Shown: positions 1 to 5,631, numbered from the stretch's first letter. The stretch is DNA of 8,473 bases from Ignavibacteria bacterium (GCA_013298375.1 JAAFHM010000193.1:1-8473), one strand, 5' to 3'. The notes: generated from the sequence alone by a model not told the origin. Numbers and translations are program-made.

Positions 1-252
1 ACCACATTTATCATACCGACCTACACGCCAGAGCGCTTAAAACAACTTCGCACGTCATTAAATCTGACTGCCCAGCAATTTGGGATTGCCGTAGGCTATG
101 CGTCGAGTGGCGCAAAGGTGCGTATTTCTGAGCTGGAACACGGGCGGCAAGCCATTCCACAAGCTGTTTCAATAATTGCTGCGTATATTGAGCAATATGG
201 AGTTTTGGCGAAATCAAGGCAGATACAGCATAACGAAATCATGGATCTATGA
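1..252 (+). CDS. Xre-family helix-turn-helix DNA-binding protein, 5' part missing
   Basis: Frame 1 is open from the first base to a TGA at 250-252, giving 83 residues with no start codon of its own, so the gene begins upstream of the window. Residues about 11-65 read as a lambda-repressor/Xre-like HTH: an amphipathic first helix (PERLKQLRTSLNLT), AQQFGIAVGY as helix 2 with its turn, a recognition-like segment ending in the typical RISELEHGRQAIP motif, and a closing helix (SIIAAYIEQYGVL). The N-x-T-x-x-Q-F and I-S-x-x-E-x-G-x-R/Q pattern is characteristic of the fold. It would bind DNA in the cytoplasm as a regulator, but target and partner are unknown. It converges on the minus-strand operon ending at 286. 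No second domain follows the HTH; only about 18 residues remain after it. Family call is fairly sure; any function beyond DNA binding is not. Confidence 0.8.
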   Translation, partial: TTFIIPTYTPERLKQLRTSLNLTAQQFGIAVGYASSGAKVRISELEHGRQAIPQAVSIIAAYIEQYGVLAKSRQIQHNEIMDL

Positions 253-285
253 GACCTGCCGACAAAAACGCCACAAACCCAGTAT

Positions 286-399
286 CTATGCGTGTGCTAT
301 CCCATTTCGCAAAACAAACAACAGCCACAAAAACCATAGAAGTAATGCGGCGACAGCACCGACGAGTAACCAAAGAAAATAGCGAAAAATTTGTTTCAT
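286..399 (-). CDS. Very small single-span membrane protein (37 aa)
   Basis: ATG at 399-397 opens a 37-residue frame ending with TAG at 288-286. The protein has a short basic start (MKQIFRYF), one strongly hydrophobic span at about residues 8-30 (W/L/V/A-rich, with Gly14), and a short polar tail RNGIAHA. The charge distribution suggests one inner-membrane helix. No convincing ribosome binding site precedes the ATG, but the same is true of several neighbours. It lies 40 nt after the 60-aa membrane protein gene on the same strand. The two proteins align without gaps from a shared tyrosine (Tyr7 here, Tyr26 there) through a shared Gly seven residues on and an Ala three further, so they may be paralogues. 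It is too short for routine gene callers. It could be spurious, since low-complexity hydrophobic ORFs arise by chance; position and charge pattern favour a real gene. Function unknown. Confidence 0.5.
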   Translation of the reverse strand: MKQIFRYFLWLLVGAVAALLLWFLWLLFVLRNGIAHA

Positions 400-439
400 G
401 GCGCAGTGAAAATACTGATACAATCACGTGTTGAAAGCA

Positions 440-622
440 TTAAAAGTGAAATTGCCGAATAGCCATCATGTATGCGAGAAGCACGATGAGGCAAACCGCG
501 TACAACACAATAAATGCAGTAATTCCAAGCACTAACAGAAAGAGATATTTCAGAGTTTTCACCAACCAGTGGTCGTCCGGCTGAAGAAAAGCCCGTACTT
601 TTTTTGCAATATTTCTGAGCAT
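440..622 (-). CDS. Small membrane protein (60 aa)
   Basis: I place the start at the ATG at 622-620, 5 nt after the stop of the 235-aa gene, with a GAGG sequence about 12 nt upstream. An in-frame TTG at 631-629 would overlap that stop as TTGA and add three residues; it is a possible alternative. The protein starts with a basic amphipathic stretch (residues 1-14, Lys7, Lys8, Arg10), a short acidic turn (PDDHW, 15-19), then a long hydrophobic segment from about Tyr26 to Ile55 that can form one transmembrane helix, and ends in RQFHF. It appears to be the fourth gene of the minus-strand operon starting at 3199. It resembles the 37-aa protein just downstream in its membrane span. I recognise no family. 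A role as a small accessory, anchor or toxin-like membrane peptide is possible, but nothing in the sequence decides it. Confidence 0.65.
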   Translation of the reverse strand: MLRNIAKKVRAFLQPDDHWLVKTLKYLFLLVLGITAFIVLYAVCLIVLLAYMMAIRQFHF

Positions 623-627
623 TGTTT

Positions 628-1335
628 TCAAAACCCTCGCATGATAAATCCGTTTCCATCAACGGTGATAAACCGCGTAAACTGCTTATCAACCCAGTAA
701 CCGCCAAAGTTTCCGAACATCTCTGCAAACCATTTACCCGAAAGTTCGTAGCTGTAATTGTGCGACCAATAGTTTATCAAATACAGTGTTTCTGCGGAGT
801 TTGTGATGTCATCTTGAATGTCGGCAAAAAGGTTTTCTGCATAATCGTCAATATCGTAACTATACTTATCTGACGCTGTTTTCATCTCAAAAATACTTTT
901 TCCATTATTGAAATACTCTTCAAATCGCCCGTAGAGCTGAAGCCACTCGCTTTCTCCAAGAACACGACGGTGCGGAATTTCGGGGATTTTTGCTGCATCA
1001 TGCAGGTTTCGTGCGATATTTGGTCGTATTTCTTCCCAGCAAGTCCGTACTTCCTCACTGGAAGGTCTGAGTTTGGGAATATATTTCGGCAAACCATCCT
1101 CAATAATCATTTCCACGCAGAATGCCAGCATTTCACTTGCTTCGGCGGCATCGTTCCATGAATCCTGCGTAAAGGATTCGGTCAAACGCAAGAGTTCAAA
1201 GCATATCATCAAGCGTGTGTTTATGCTCTTTTGGGCGGTTTTGGGCGATGTTTTCAAAAGTTTATGTAAACGTCGCTCTTCTACAATGAGACTGTACCGC
1301 ACGGCGTTGTGAATCTGCTCTGAATGTGGCTTCAT
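628..1335 (-). CDS. Uncharacterised protein (235 aa)
   Basis: ATG at 1335-1333 overlaps the TGA of the preceding 240-aa gene as ATGA, and a GGA lies about 8 nt upstream, so translational coupling is likely. The protein is soluble and acidic, with no signal peptide or membrane span. The N-terminal half (residues 1-115) looks helical and Arg/Lys/Glu-rich, including EERRLHKLLK and SEEVRTCWEEIRPNIARN. The C-terminal half is rich in aromatic residues and Asp (YSYDIDDYAENLF, INYWSHNYSYEL, FGNFGGYWVDKQF) and ends with a beta-like VDGNGF motif near residues 226-230. I do not recognise a family. Its stop lies within a few bases of the next gene, so it sits in the middle of a five-gene unit. By context it could be an immunity-type or other accessory cytoplasmic protein, but that is inference from the neighbourhood only. 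Confidence 0.8.
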   Translation of the reverse strand: MKPHSEQIHNAVRYSLIVEERRLHKLLKTSPKTAQKSINTRLMICFELLRLTESFTQDSWNDAAEASEMLAFCVEMIIEDGLPKYIPKLRPSSEEVRTCWEEIRPNIARNLHDAAKIPEIPHRRVLGESEWLQLYGRFEEYFNNGKSIFEMKTASDKYSYDIDDYAENLFADIQDDITNSAETLYLINYWSHNYSYELSGKWFAEMFGNFGGYWVDKQFTRFITVDGNGFIMRGF

Positions 1336-2054
1336 ACATTGATTCCGTCAATATCAATAAACGGTCGGTAAAACTTTTGTGCCGGGCGAATAAATGTTGT
1401 CGTGCCGCCCACATCTCGCATCAATGCTTGCATTTCACGCAAAAATGTGTTCAAATGCGGTGCATTTTCATACGCGAGTATGGAATTGTCTATCGTGCTT
1501 GTTACTGAAAATTCACTATTGCCTTCAGATAAGCTCCAATGCGGCATACAAGGCAATTCAGGAAACCAGATATTGGCATGAAGTTTTGCGCCAAAGGTGT
1601 AATCGTGCGCTCTGCCTGTTTGTTGTCTAAGCGGCGCACCCCACAGGCGTAGTGCGGGGTACAAGTCCATGCCGTGTGTGCTGGTAGCTGCTGCTTCGGG
1701 ATATAAGGTGCGGAGAAGTTCTCCTGCATCGGCAACCCATTCGGTTTTCAGATTTTCACCGTGAGCATCGTAGTACGTAAGCCGATTCCCGCGCCAATAC
1801 TCGCTTTTGCCTAGTTTTTTCGCTAATTCCGAGCTGCTAACAAAATGCAGAATTGTTGTTTCTTCAAAGCACATTTTCGCATCCGCCAAATAGCCCTCAA
1901 CATCGCTCCACACCTTGCCGAGACCCCATATTCCTGTTTCTATGCCGATTGCCCAAAACACCTCAACGACGCTCCATTCCAGCCTTTCAGGGGAAATTGT
2001 CCATTCCCACGCACCAAAGGGCGGGTCTTCTTGCACAATCCAATCGTTGAACAT
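1332..2054 (-). CDS. Uncharacterised Trp-rich protein (240 aa)
   Basis: The ATG at 2054-2052 has AAGGA 8 nt upstream, the clearest ribosome binding site in this operon. The protein is cytoplasmic by its lack of a signal peptide or membrane span. Its N-terminal 50 residues carry an unusual density of Trp (eight, in motifs such as DWIVQE, GAWEWTI, LEWSVV, FWAIGI, GIWGLGKVW). The middle has CFEETTILHF and SEYWRGNRLTYYDAHGE; the C-terminal third holds a Thr-rich stretch GGTTTF followed by FYRPFIDIDGI. Alternating strands and turns suggest an alpha/beta fold. It follows the exported DUF3298-like gene by 26 nt and overlaps the 235-aa gene by 4 nt, so the two large orphans are probably made together and may interact. 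I cannot name a family. The overlap, the length and the ribosome binding site make it a confident gene with unknown function. Confidence 0.85.
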   Translation of the reverse strand: MFNDWIVQEDPPFGAWEWTISPERLEWSVVEVFWAIGIETGIWGLGKVWSDVEGYLADAKMCFEETTILHFVSSSELAKKLGKSEYWRGNRLTYYDAHGENLKTEWVADAGELLRTLYPEAAATSTHGMDLYPALRLWGAPLRQQTGRAHDYTFGAKLHANIWFPELPCMPHWSLSEGNSEFSVTSTIDNSILAYENAPHLNTFLREMQALMRDVGGTTTFIRPAQKFYRPFIDIDGINV

Positions 2055-2062
2055 AGCGTATT

Positions 2063-2067
2063 TCCTT
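2063..2067 (-). promoter_or_regulatory. Shine-Dalgarno site AAGGA for the 240-aa gene
   Basis: On the minus strand AAGGA lies 8 nt before the ATG at 2054. It is worth noting because most starts in the window lack such a site, and it fixes this start. Confidence 0.6.
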
Positions 2068-2080
2068 GTTTACAGGGCTT

Positions 2081-3199
2081 TTAGCGCACAAATTCTCCTG
2101 CCGGACCATCCTTGCGAACATACTGTTTTATGGCTTTCCAAGGGATAAATGCTGCGGTTTCGCCATCGGCAAAGGTAGCAACTGACAAGGGCGCAAAAAT
2201 AAACGTGATTCCCGCAGGGCGCATCACCCAAGCAAGTCTGCCCTTTCGGAGCAGATTGGTAAAGTCCGTGATTGTGCCATCCACAACAAATTGCGAGCCT
2301 TGCTGCGTGAGTTTTGCCACAATGAGCGCGTTCAAACGCTGAATATATGCGGTATCGGCAGTAAAAAGTTCGTTCATCGCAATTTTTCGCCATGCCTTGC
2401 CGCCCGCATTCCACCATGTTTCGCCGAAATAGTAGTAATTAAAATGCGCTCCCCCGGTGAAAGATGATTCAACATGATATGCACTCAAAAAGCGCGGCGA
2501 AAAATGATGAATATTGAGTTCATCGGTTTTGGTGAGGTCGTGTGGAAGGTCAGGTTTTGTGCCTTGTGGAGTGTTTTTCAGCATTTCTTTTTCTATCTCA
2601 TTCAGCATATTCGCATTATTGCCTAAGGTATGCGCCATGTACTTTTTCAGCGACGCATTGAGCGCGGCATACTGCTCTTCCGCACAAAACAAGGGATAGC
2701 GGACGGAAACATCAAACTTACCAGATTTCATCTCGTGAAAAATTGCAATGGTCGAAAGCCTGCACGGATACGACGTTTTCCCATCGGCAGAAGTCCACGT
2801 ACCAGTAATGATGCCCTTTTCACGGTTCAGTTTGCCGGAAATAACAGCATACGTTTTTTCCTTCACATTTGGGTTTTCGTTAAATTCTCCCGAACTGGAT
2901 TTTTCCTCAATATTTACGGAATTATCAGCACCAATACTGCCTTCCAGACGTATCACGCCAATATTTCCATCGTAATGATACTGTCCGTAAATGCTTGCTC
3001 CGTGAAATGTCATCCAGCCTTGCAAAGTGATAGAACGAGATTTAGTGAGGTCTTGGAGTTCACCAACGATATACACCATTGAGGAATCCTTGATAGGCGC
3101 GGTTTCTTGAGCAGAAACTACACTTTGAACAATAGACAAGAATACTAACAGTACACTTGCTTGCAAATAAGGAAATATCGTATGTTGAGCGTATTTCAT
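2081..3199 (-). CDS. Exported protein with a C-terminal DUF3298/RsiV-like domain
   Basis: The 372-residue protein starts at ATG 3199 with a signal peptide: KYAQH, a hydrophobic core at about residues 10-28, and a likely cleavage after VVSA (about residue 30). No Cys follows, so it is a soluble periplasmic or secreted protein. Residues about 46-150 form a beta-rich region with repeated IxGxY/GxW patterns (GQYHYDGNIGVIRLEG, VISGKLN, GIITGTWTSADGK), as in lipocalin-like or barrel domains often placed before DUF3298. From about 160 to 362 the pattern fits the DUF4163/DUF3298 arrangement: VSVRYPLF, SAYHVESSFTGGAHFNYYYF (the Y/F-TGGAH motif), Gly-Lys then MNELFTADTAYI, and a closing FAPLSVATFADG followed by IPWKAI. 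RsiV of Bacillus uses this domain to bind lysozyme; here there is no membrane anchor or anti-sigma part, so regulation of that type is not implied. It is the first gene of the minus-strand operon, which would otherwise make non-exported or membrane proteins. Confidence 0.85.
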   Translation of the reverse strand: MKYAQHTIFPYLQASVLLVFLSIVQSVVSAQETAPIKDSSMVYIVGELQDLTKSRSITLQGWMTFHGASIYGQYHYDGNIGVIRLEGSIGADNSVNIEEKSSSGEFNENPNVKEKTYAVISGKLNREKGIITGTWTSADGKTSYPCRLSTIAIFHEMKSGKFDVSVRYPLFCAEEQYAALNASLKKYMAHTLGNNANMLNEIEKEMLKNTPQGTKPDLPHDLTKTDELNIHHFSPRFLSAYHVESSFTGGAHFNYYYFGETWWNAGGKAWRKIAMNELFTADTAYIQRLNALIVAKLTQQGSQFVVDGTITDFTNLLRKGRLAWVMRPAGITFIFAPLSVATFADGETAAFIPWKAIKQYVRKDGPAGEFVR

Positions 3200-3248
3200 G
3201 GTGTTGAATTTTCGGTGAAAATATTTTTTTTAGAACGAAAAGGACTTG

Positions 3249-3256
3249 TATATTTG
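3249..3256 (+). promoter_or_regulatory. Possible Bacteroidota-type -7 promoter element (TATATTTG)
   Basis: TATATTTG matches TAnnTTTG exactly and lies about 50 nt before the ATG of the DUF4160 gene, within the divergent intergenic region. No clear TTTG is present at the expected -33 distance (the region is a T run), so support is partial. Confidence 0.35.
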
Positions 3257-3306
3257 CCACAGCCAGCATTTATATCATCAAGAATTTCAAAGATTTACCT
3301 TGTTTC

Positions 3307-3612
3307 ATGCCCACACTATACAAATATCTTGGCATTACGGTATATTTTTGGTCGAATGAGCATGAGCCAATTCATGTTCATGGCGAGTGTGGAGGATGCG
3401 AGTATCGCGCTGAGATTACTGTGTCCAAGGGAGTTATCGAATCTATTACATTCAAGTCCATTCCTGGCAAAAAACCACTACCAGCGACACAACTTCAGGA
3501 CTTCAAAACACTCGTCAAATCGCTTGCTCATGATATTGTAGGAAAATGGAACGATTATTTTCTACACCAAAAGCGCATAAAACCTATTACCATCACTCGT
3601 CGATTGAAATAA
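3307..3612 (+). CDS. DUF4160 domain protein
   Basis: The start is ATG 3307 and the stop TAA 3610-3612, giving 101 residues. The N-terminus has the family hallmark: a hydrophobic strand (ITVYFWS) followed by EHEPIHVHGE, matching the E-H-x-P-x-H-v-H signature of DUF4160, then a strand-rich central part (YRAEITVSKGVIESITFKS) and a C-terminal helix from about 60 to 90 with WNDYF. It is slightly longer than typical members because of a basic tail (KRIKPITITRRLK). The His cluster could bind metal or nucleotide, but no activity is established. It is 4 nt upstream of the DUF2442 gene, the usual partner; this pair recurs in many bacteria and has been proposed to act like a type II toxin-antitoxin module, which is not proven. 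Family call is firm; function is not. Confidence 0.9.
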   Translation: MPTLYKYLGITVYFWSNEHEPIHVHGECGGCEYRAEITVSKGVIESITFKSIPGKKPLPATQLQDFKTLVKSLAHDIVGKWNDYFLHQKRIKPITITRRLK

Positions 3613-3616
3613 TGCT

Positions 3617-3916
3617 ATGCGAACATCCAACGAAAACGGCATCACTATTTATGAAGAGGAAGAACACGATATTGTAGAGGTACAAACGCCATTAACCGTC
3701 GTGGCCGCATCATATCTTGAAGACTACAAAATTCATATCATTTTTTCCGATTGTGAAGAACGTATCATTGATTTTGAATCGAAATTACGTTCTTTCCCGC
3801 CACTACATAAGTTTTTAAAAATCAATACATTTAAGAAATTTCGCTTATACAATGGCAATATCCAATGGAATGATTTTGAGATGATATTTCCGGTCGAAGA
3901 TTTGTATAAAATGTAG
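3617..3916 (+). CDS. DUF2442 domain protein
   Basis: ATG 3617 follows the DUF4160 stop by 4 nt, so the two are surely co-transcribed. An ATG at 3612 is out of frame. The 99-residue product has an acidic N-terminal extension (EEEEHDIVEV, residues 13-22), then the DUF2442 core: VVAASYLEDYKIHIIFSDCE, followed by RIIDFESKL with the usual strand-then-Asp/Phe pattern, F-P-P-L-x-K-F, and a C-terminal NTFKKFRLYNGNIQWND that matches the G-x-I-x-W-x-x-x/D ending of the family. No membrane span or signal peptide is present. In paired loci the DUF2442 protein is often treated as the possible DNA-binding or antitoxin-like partner, but this is an inference from gene order. The next gene converges, with only 21 nt between stops. 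Confidence 0.9.
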   Translation: MRTSNENGITIYEEEEHDIVEVQTPLTVVAASYLEDYKIHIIFSDCEERIIDFESKLRSFPPLHKFLKINTFKKFRLYNGNIQWNDFEMIFPVEDLYKM

Positions 3917-3937
3917 ATTTTATGAGGCTTTCAGGGA

Positions 3938-4399
3938 TTATGGCAGTCCTTCTGGTGAATGTTTTTCGTCGTAAGGAATTTCCAACGTACCAAATTGTGT
4001 GCGATAGCCATATCCAACAAACCATTCATCGGTTTCGGCGAAATGCTCTTTTTCTGCAAAGTGAGTATCTGCGCTCTTTGCAGCCCAAAAGCAGTAAAAC
4101 GAGCCGTAAAATTCGGTTTCCATTTCGAGTTTTGCCGTGTCGAAATCCAGTTGCCTCAAGAAGGCTTCAAACTTCGTGCGGAAGCTAACCCAATCATGTT
4201 CAAGGCTTTTGTACGTGGCGGCAAAAGCAATGACGGGCTGTTGATAATAAAACGGGCTGTCCACCGCACCAATACTGAACATTTCACTGCACAAAAAGGG
4301 ATATTCCGTATCGTTGCCAAGTTTAGCGATTGCTTCTTTGGCGGCTTCACATCTGCCACGAAGCGTGATTCTGCCGTGTATGATGGTCATTTCGCCCAT
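3938..4399 (-). CDS. Uncharacterised protein (153 aa)
   Basis: ATG 4399 is preceded at 4 nt by GAGG. A second ATG at 4390-4388 overlaps the previous stop as ATGA and would shorten the protein by three residues; I cannot decide between them. The product is soluble with no signal peptide. It begins with a basic strand (TIIHGRITLRGRCEAAKEAIAKL), has a central AVDSPFYYQQPVIAFAATYKSL, then a long amphipathic helix around residues 70-95 (SFRTKFEAFLRQLDFDTAKLEME). An aromatic stretch FYGSFYCFWAAK (97-108) and a C-terminal EWFVGYGYRTQFG complete it. It is the last gene of the minus-strand unit starting near 5489. The family is unknown to me. Strong operon structure and normal composition make it a confident gene. 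Confidence 0.8.
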   Translation of the reverse strand: MGEMTIIHGRITLRGRCEAAKEAIAKLGNDTEYPFLCSEMFSIGAVDSPFYYQQPVIAFAATYKSLEHDWVSFRTKFEAFLRQLDFDTAKLEMETEFYGSFYCFWAAKSADTHFAEKEHFAETDEWFVGYGYRTQFGTLEIPYDEKHSPEGLP

Positions 4400-5082
4400 A
4401 AAACCTCGCTTTTTTGGCAGACCGATGCAACAGCCTTTTCAATTTTTTTCATTTCTTCTTCTCGCAATGTCCTTAAAACTTCGTGTATTCTCTCCTCTAA
4501 ACGCTTGTATTCATCACGCTCAGAAGAAATTTCATTGGGTTCAATTTCTGAAATAATTTCGTCCCTTTCACTGTTACTCATCGTTTGCCAAAGTTCCGTT
4601 TCTCGCAAATGTAGCCGCTCAATTTCTATGAGCAAATCCCTGTTTTCACGCGGCTTTTCAGGCGCTATTTGTTCTAAGCGTATTGTTTCAAAGGCCTTTG
4701 CATGGAAGCGAATACTTTCAATAAACTCACCTGAAACGTATGGAAAAAGCTGTACTTGTGCGTGATTGGGAAAGCGTACCTGTAATTCTGCCTCCGACAA
4801 ACAGCCCGCAAACAACTCTCCGTTTGAAATAAATTTATTGCTATTCTCCTCCGACCAAGCAAATGCGAGGCTTCCGAAGGCAAACTGATAGACCGCCTTC
4901 GTATTTCCCAGTGCCAGATGTGGCGGATGAACAGGATAATTTTTTCCGGCATCGTCATCGGTAAAAATAAAAAACTGCCCGCCATGCAGCAGTGGCAAAT
5001 GTTTGTACCAACTGGCACATCCCGCCAAATGCTCACAAAATCTGGCTTGCTGTTCTTGTGAAATTCGGGCATGAGTTTTCAT
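4387..5082 (-). CDS. Uncharacterised protein with WYKHLPL motif and C-terminal coiled coil (231 aa)
   Basis: I choose ATG 5082-5080, whose A is shared with the TGA of the preceding gene (TGATG). A GTG one codon earlier overlaps the stop by 4 nt and is a less likely start. The N-terminal domain (residues 1-130) has the sequence ARISQEQQARF, then CASWYKHLPLLHGG with QFFIFTDDDAGKNYP, which I associate from memory with a conserved hypothetical family, and later LAFAW and VQLFPYVSGEFIESIRFHAKAFE. From about 140 to 220 the protein is Glu/Arg-rich and lacks prolines except near 182, predicted as a coiled coil (IEIERLHLRETELW, EYKRLEERIHEVLRTLREEE). No membrane span or signal peptide is present. It may therefore self-associate or bind a partner from the operon. 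The family memory is unverified and the function unknown. Confidence 0.8.
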   Translation of the reverse strand: MKTHARISQEQQARFCEHLAGCASWYKHLPLLHGGQFFIFTDDDAGKNYPVHPPHLALGNTKAVYQFAFGSLAFAWSEENSNKFISNGELFAGCLSEAELQVRFPNHAQVQLFPYVSGEFIESIRFHAKAFETIRLEQIAPEKPRENRDLLIEIERLHLRETELWQTMSNSERDEIISEIEPNEISSERDEYKRLEERIHEVLRTLREEEMKKIEKAVASVCQKSEVLWAK

Positions 5083-5372
5083 CACGGTATCTGCTCGGTG
5101 AGTGAAAAAAGGTCGAGAATTTCATACAAAGCTGACTGCGGCAAAAGCAAGCAATCATCGGCATCACAGCCGATTACCCAGATTGGCGAATCACATTCAC
5201 GCTGAAACACTTCACGGTATTTTTGACGAAAATTCTGAATCATTGCAGCTTTTTGGTCGCTATACAAAAAGCATCCGCCCCATTGGTCTGCAAACCCTGT
5301 ACCAAAGCGGGTTTGGTGATATAATTGGGGATTTATTCTGATTGCTGAAAGTCCAGCATTCAGCCAATTCAT
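5082..5372 (-). CDS. Uncharacterised small protein (96 aa)
   Basis: ATG 5372 is preceded by GGAAGG ending 3 nt upstream, and an in-frame TAG at 5390-5388 (the stop of the upstream small ORF) closes the frame above it, so this start is secure. The protein is soluble and has a Trp/Gly/Cys segment GFADQWGGCFLY (residues 26-37), a helix (AAMIQNFRQKYREVFQ, 42-57), then a hydrophobic strand with Cys and Asp, PIWVIGCDADDC (63-74), followed by a helix ALYEILDLFSLTEQ. I recognise no family. It follows the very small ORF by 15 nt and overlaps the 231-aa gene as TGATG. It may be a partner or immunity-like protein for its operon neighbours, which is inference from the arrangement. Confidence 0.75.
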   Translation of the reverse strand: MNWLNAGLSAIRINPQLYHQTRFGTGFADQWGGCFLYSDQKAAMIQNFRQKYREVFQRECDSPIWVIGCDADDCLLLPQSALYEILDLFSLTEQIP

Positions 5373-5387
5373 TGACCTTCCATCAAA

Positions 5388-5489
5388 CTAGAGTTCCTCA
5401 GAAGGCGCACGTAATCTTGGTTTTCCGTTTTCTTCAACGATATCGATATAAAGCGAATATCCGTGCAATGTTGTGAAATGTTTATTCAA
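5388..5489 (-). CDS. Very small protein (33 aa) with TTG start, or a frameshifted small gene
   Basis: The frame ending at TAG 5390-5388 reads NKHFTTLHGYSLYIDIVEEN followed by GKPRLRAPSEEL, which looks like real protein. It has no ATG: the first in-frame candidate is TTG 5489-5487, 9 nt after a perfect AAGGAG (5504-5499), giving 33 residues; a GTG at 5507 lies before that site. A closer ATG (5494-5492, 4 nt after AAGGAG) opens ATG TTT TGA, a two-codon frame whose stop overlaps the TTG as TTGA. If one T were added to the T run, the ATG would enter the long frame directly. So either a TTG start, a minimal upstream ORF controlling it, or a real frameshift is present. It is 15 nt upstream of the 96-aa gene and heads its operon. 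Family and function are unknown. Confidence 0.45.
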   Translation of the reverse strand: MNKHFTTLHGYSLYIDIVEENGKPRLRAPSEEL

Positions 5490-5498
5490 AACATTTAT

Positions 5499-5504
5499 CT
5501 CCTT
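5499..5504 (-). promoter_or_regulatory. Strong Shine-Dalgarno sequence AAGGAG
   Basis: AAGGAG on the minus strand is the best ribosome binding site in the window. It is 4 nt from an ATG that gives only Met-Phe-stop and 9 nt from a TTG that opens the 33-codon frame, so it decides the start of that gene. Confidence 0.6.
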
Positions 5505-5521
5505 CACTTCGTTAATCGTGG

Positions 5522-5621
5522 CTCAGAAACAGTGCAATCCATTACGTTTAAGGCTTCAAAGCCTCATCAATAGAACCTCTGAGTTCTATAACCGTGCTAC
5601 CTTGAGGATGCTTACACATCC
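5522..5621. repeat. Three-hairpin structured element in the divergent intergenic region
   Basis: Three perfect inverted repeats follow one another: AGGCTT-CA-AAGCCT at 5551-5564, ATAGAAC-(6 nt)-GTTCTAT at 5570-5589, and GGATG-(6 nt)-CATCC at 5606-5621. The loop of the middle one contains TCTGA (5578-5582), complementary to TCAGA at 5523-5527, so a pseudoknot or alternative pairing is possible. None is followed by a T run, so they are not simple terminators. The 194-nt stretch 5490-5683 separates a minus-strand operon from a plus-strand lipoprotein gene, so this could be a cis-regulatory RNA, an operator array or a dispersed repeat element. It also reads as the 27-codon minus ORF listed separately. 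I cannot tell from one copy whether it is repeated elsewhere. Confidence 0.4.
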
Positions 5622-5631
5622 CTTGTTTCAT
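5548..5631 (-). CDS. Possible 27-aa ORF coinciding with the three-hairpin element
   Basis: ATG 5631-5629 to TAA 5550-5548 encodes 27 residues; the part reading STVIELRGSIDEALKP has coding-like amino-acid use. The three inverted repeats fall exactly on the codons for GMCKHP, IELRGSI and EALKP, so the apparent coding character may be a by-product of a structured repeat. No Shine-Dalgarno site precedes the ATG. The phrase feels familiar as a recurrent short hypothetical protein, but I cannot verify this. It is as likely to be non-coding as coding. Confidence 0.2.
   Translation of the reverse strand: MKQGMCKHPQGSTVIELRGSIDEALKP

Noticed and set aside
396..728. A 110-codon minus-strand frame across the 60-aa membrane gene
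   Set aside because: It overlaps the end of the 235-aa gene and the whole of the 60-aa gene in another frame and has no conserved or coding-like pattern.
3959..4765. A 268-codon plus-strand open frame, the longest on that strand
   Set aside because: It lies antisense to two overlapping minus-strand genes with protein-like composition and operon spacing; its own translation is Ser/Arg/Phe-rich with no family pattern, so it is a shadow.
5538..5613. Plus-strand phrases resembling the DUF4160 motif (QSITFK) and the DUF2442 motif (YLED), suggesting a degenerate second copy of that pair
   Set aside because: The flanking residues do not match and the two motifs are about 60 nt apart rather than about 270 nt as in the intact pair, so chance is more likely.
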